Below, piece by piece: positions 62,827 to 64,000 of a stretch of DNA of 64,000 nucleotides; position 1 is the stretch's first letter, and each line of letters starts with the position of its first letter. Source of the stretch: Aspidiotus rigidus. Lineage: Eukaryota > Arthropoda > Insecta > Hemiptera > Diaspididae. The stretch lies in assembly GCA_035079385.1 (NCBI GenBank), contig JAVHKY010000013.1, forward strand, positions 930,001 to 994,000, in the 5' to 3' direction. Position numbers and translations under genes: made by a program. The notes below the pieces were generated by a model. That model had not been told where the DNA came from. It saw nothing but the letters and a program-made list of their open reading frames with translations, and searched no databases.

Positions 62827-63356
62827 TTACATATCCGTATTTTTATGTCGTGAGTAATCGTCTCTTAAATTCAACTGAGGATTTCCGTCAGAAAGTTTCC
62901 CACGATCATCCGGGAATATTTTTTGACTATCATTAGTCTGGATGAGGTCGGATATTGGCAGAGAGGTTGACACGTCTGACTCGTTCAAATCAGATATCTC
63001 CTCATCCTCAGCCAGTTTGTAACAGAACTTTTCACTGAATTGAAATATCGTACCGTCGAGCCAATCGAAAGATTTAGTTTTGACTATCCAAACATGATAA
63101 ACAAATTCAAAGGGTAGAGGTTTTTTCAATACGAAAATACAATGAGGTTCGAAAGCTCCGATCATGGCGAGATCATCGTTGCAGCGGATCACTTCGGCAC
63201 GAAAAGGATGGTGTACTTCCTTTTTGAAATCGATGTAATGGATTTCTTTAGCGGGTGGCTTCTCGATAAGAGCCTCTTCCTTCACTTTGTGTTGACAAAC
63301 CTCTTTCAATAGATCGATATCCTTATCATCTAACGTCAAAGGCACAGTTTTAGTCG
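62827..63356 (-). CDS. Large (probably terminal) exon of unrecognised minus-strand gene
   Basis: On the minus strand TGTATGTTTCAG is a good acceptor just before 63356. The exon is entered with two bases and is open for about 176 codons to a TAA at 62827-62829, far longer than expected by chance here. The product begins TKTVPLTLDDKDIDLLKEV. A hydrophobic, beta-rich centre (HPFRAEVIRCNDDLAMIGAF, then CIFVLKKPLPFEFVYHVWIV) looks like a folded domain, and the last third is acidic and Ser-rich and looks disordered. Composition is normal and protein-like, but the family was not recognised. No clear AATAAA is seen below the stop. Earlier exons must lie beyond 63360, partly outside the window. Confidence 0.75.
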
Positions 63357-63424
63357 CTGAAACATACACTTACGTTAAAGAAAATCACTATATCATCGCT
63401 AACATAATATGCGTATGCTTTCAG

Positions 63425-63448
63425 GAAGATCACAACGACAATTATAAG
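63425..63448 (+). other. Possible 24-nt micro-exon
   Basis: TATGCTTTCAG ends at 63424 and GTAAGT begins at 63449, leaving 24 bases (EDHNDNYK in phase 0). Both sites are strong and the length is a multiple of three. It lies opposite the intron of the minus-strand gene. No partner exon was linked. Confidence 0.3.
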
Positions 63449-63586
63449 GTAAGTAAAACTGAAGCAAAAAATTCGGAGTCTTACTATGAAGTGATTAAAA
63501 AAAAATTAATTAACTGGGATATTGGTTAAGAAATTCCCTAACTGGAATGTCTATCAGGGAATTAATGCGGAAAAATTTGAAAAATA

Positions 63587-63628
63587 TTCTGATAGAGTCG
63601 AATAAATGAAGGTCATGTTTCATTTCTT
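63587..63628 (+). repeat. Diverged end of the CATGTTTCATG repeat family
   Basis: AATAAATGAAGGTCATGTTTCATTTCTT matches the left end of the copies at 17782, 30028 (inverted) and 60182, with several changes in the outer GGCGTAGCC block. No second end was found. Confidence 0.45.
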
Positions 63629-64000
63629 CTTATGAGGGTAGGTATGCCAAAGAAAAAGGCTTCCGGTGGAACGGTTAGTGTGTTATTGAAAGTCGAGATT
63701 TTACAGGTCCTAGGGACGGTCCTAATAAGTTTTATGTAAAATAATATACTCGTACAGTATACTTTATACTAGGCTAAGAAGCTATAAACAGTACACTAGA
63801 CCACTAGAAGCCTAACATATGTAATATAATCGAAAGGCCATTCTAAGTCCTCACATTACTTTACTGACACCTGTACTTCTCCAGTACGTAGTTATCTTCT
63901 TCATTCTCTTAGTTCAGTTAATTGTTAAATCGGTTTATACCGTTCTTCTCCTTGTCAGTCTAGCATACTCCTACGAGTATATGAGCTAATAATAGACCAG
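63629..64000. other. Non-coding end of window
   Basis: No exon supported; may be intron or upstream region of the minus-strand gene. Confidence 0.35.

Overview
The window looks like AT-rich, gene-poor nuclear DNA from an arthropod, most likely an insect. Split exons with GT/AG borders and AATAAA polyadenylation signals make it eukaryotic. A decayed R1-clade reverse transcriptase (a clade typical of arthropods) and the words TAGGTACCTA and TACGAGTA, repeated many times, point to insects. A sap-feeding hemipteran such as a scale insect would fit, but that is a guess. No tRNA, rRNA, CRISPR array or bacterial-style operon was recognised.

Layout. 1-9.3 kb: no gene seen; a hairpin-like hAT-type MITE at 1758-1939. 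9.35-11.16 kb: the clearest gene, a secreted 430-residue protein built from three kinds of tandem repeat (Thr/Pro mucin-like, Cys 11-mers, Met-rich KAGDM repeats), with a TATA-like element, a 5'UTR intron acceptor and two poly(A) signals. 12.2-15.4 kb: repeats (hammerhead-like motif, hAT-like MITE, broken R1-like element, and a 679-bp terminal-inverted-repeat element with a TATG duplication). 20.4-31.5 kb: a long foldback, a broken coding relic, minisatellites, a second hammerhead-like motif inside a 22-bp stem, further foldback elements and a LINE fragment. 31.5-56.3 kb: almost no recognisable genes, but several stretches unusually rich in CpG. 56.3-62.2 kb: a plus-strand multi-exon gene whose exon phases agree across introns. 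62.8-63.36 kb: a large minus-strand exon of another gene converging on it.

No gene cluster or pathway is evident. The biology worth following is (1) the triple-repeat secreted protein, (2) hammerhead-ribozyme-like motifs at several loci (two with good geometry), as known from Penelope-like elements and retrozymes, and (3) a set of small inverted-repeat element families that occur more than once here. Proteins of the 56-63 kb genes were not recognised, and most exon borders are inferred by eye.
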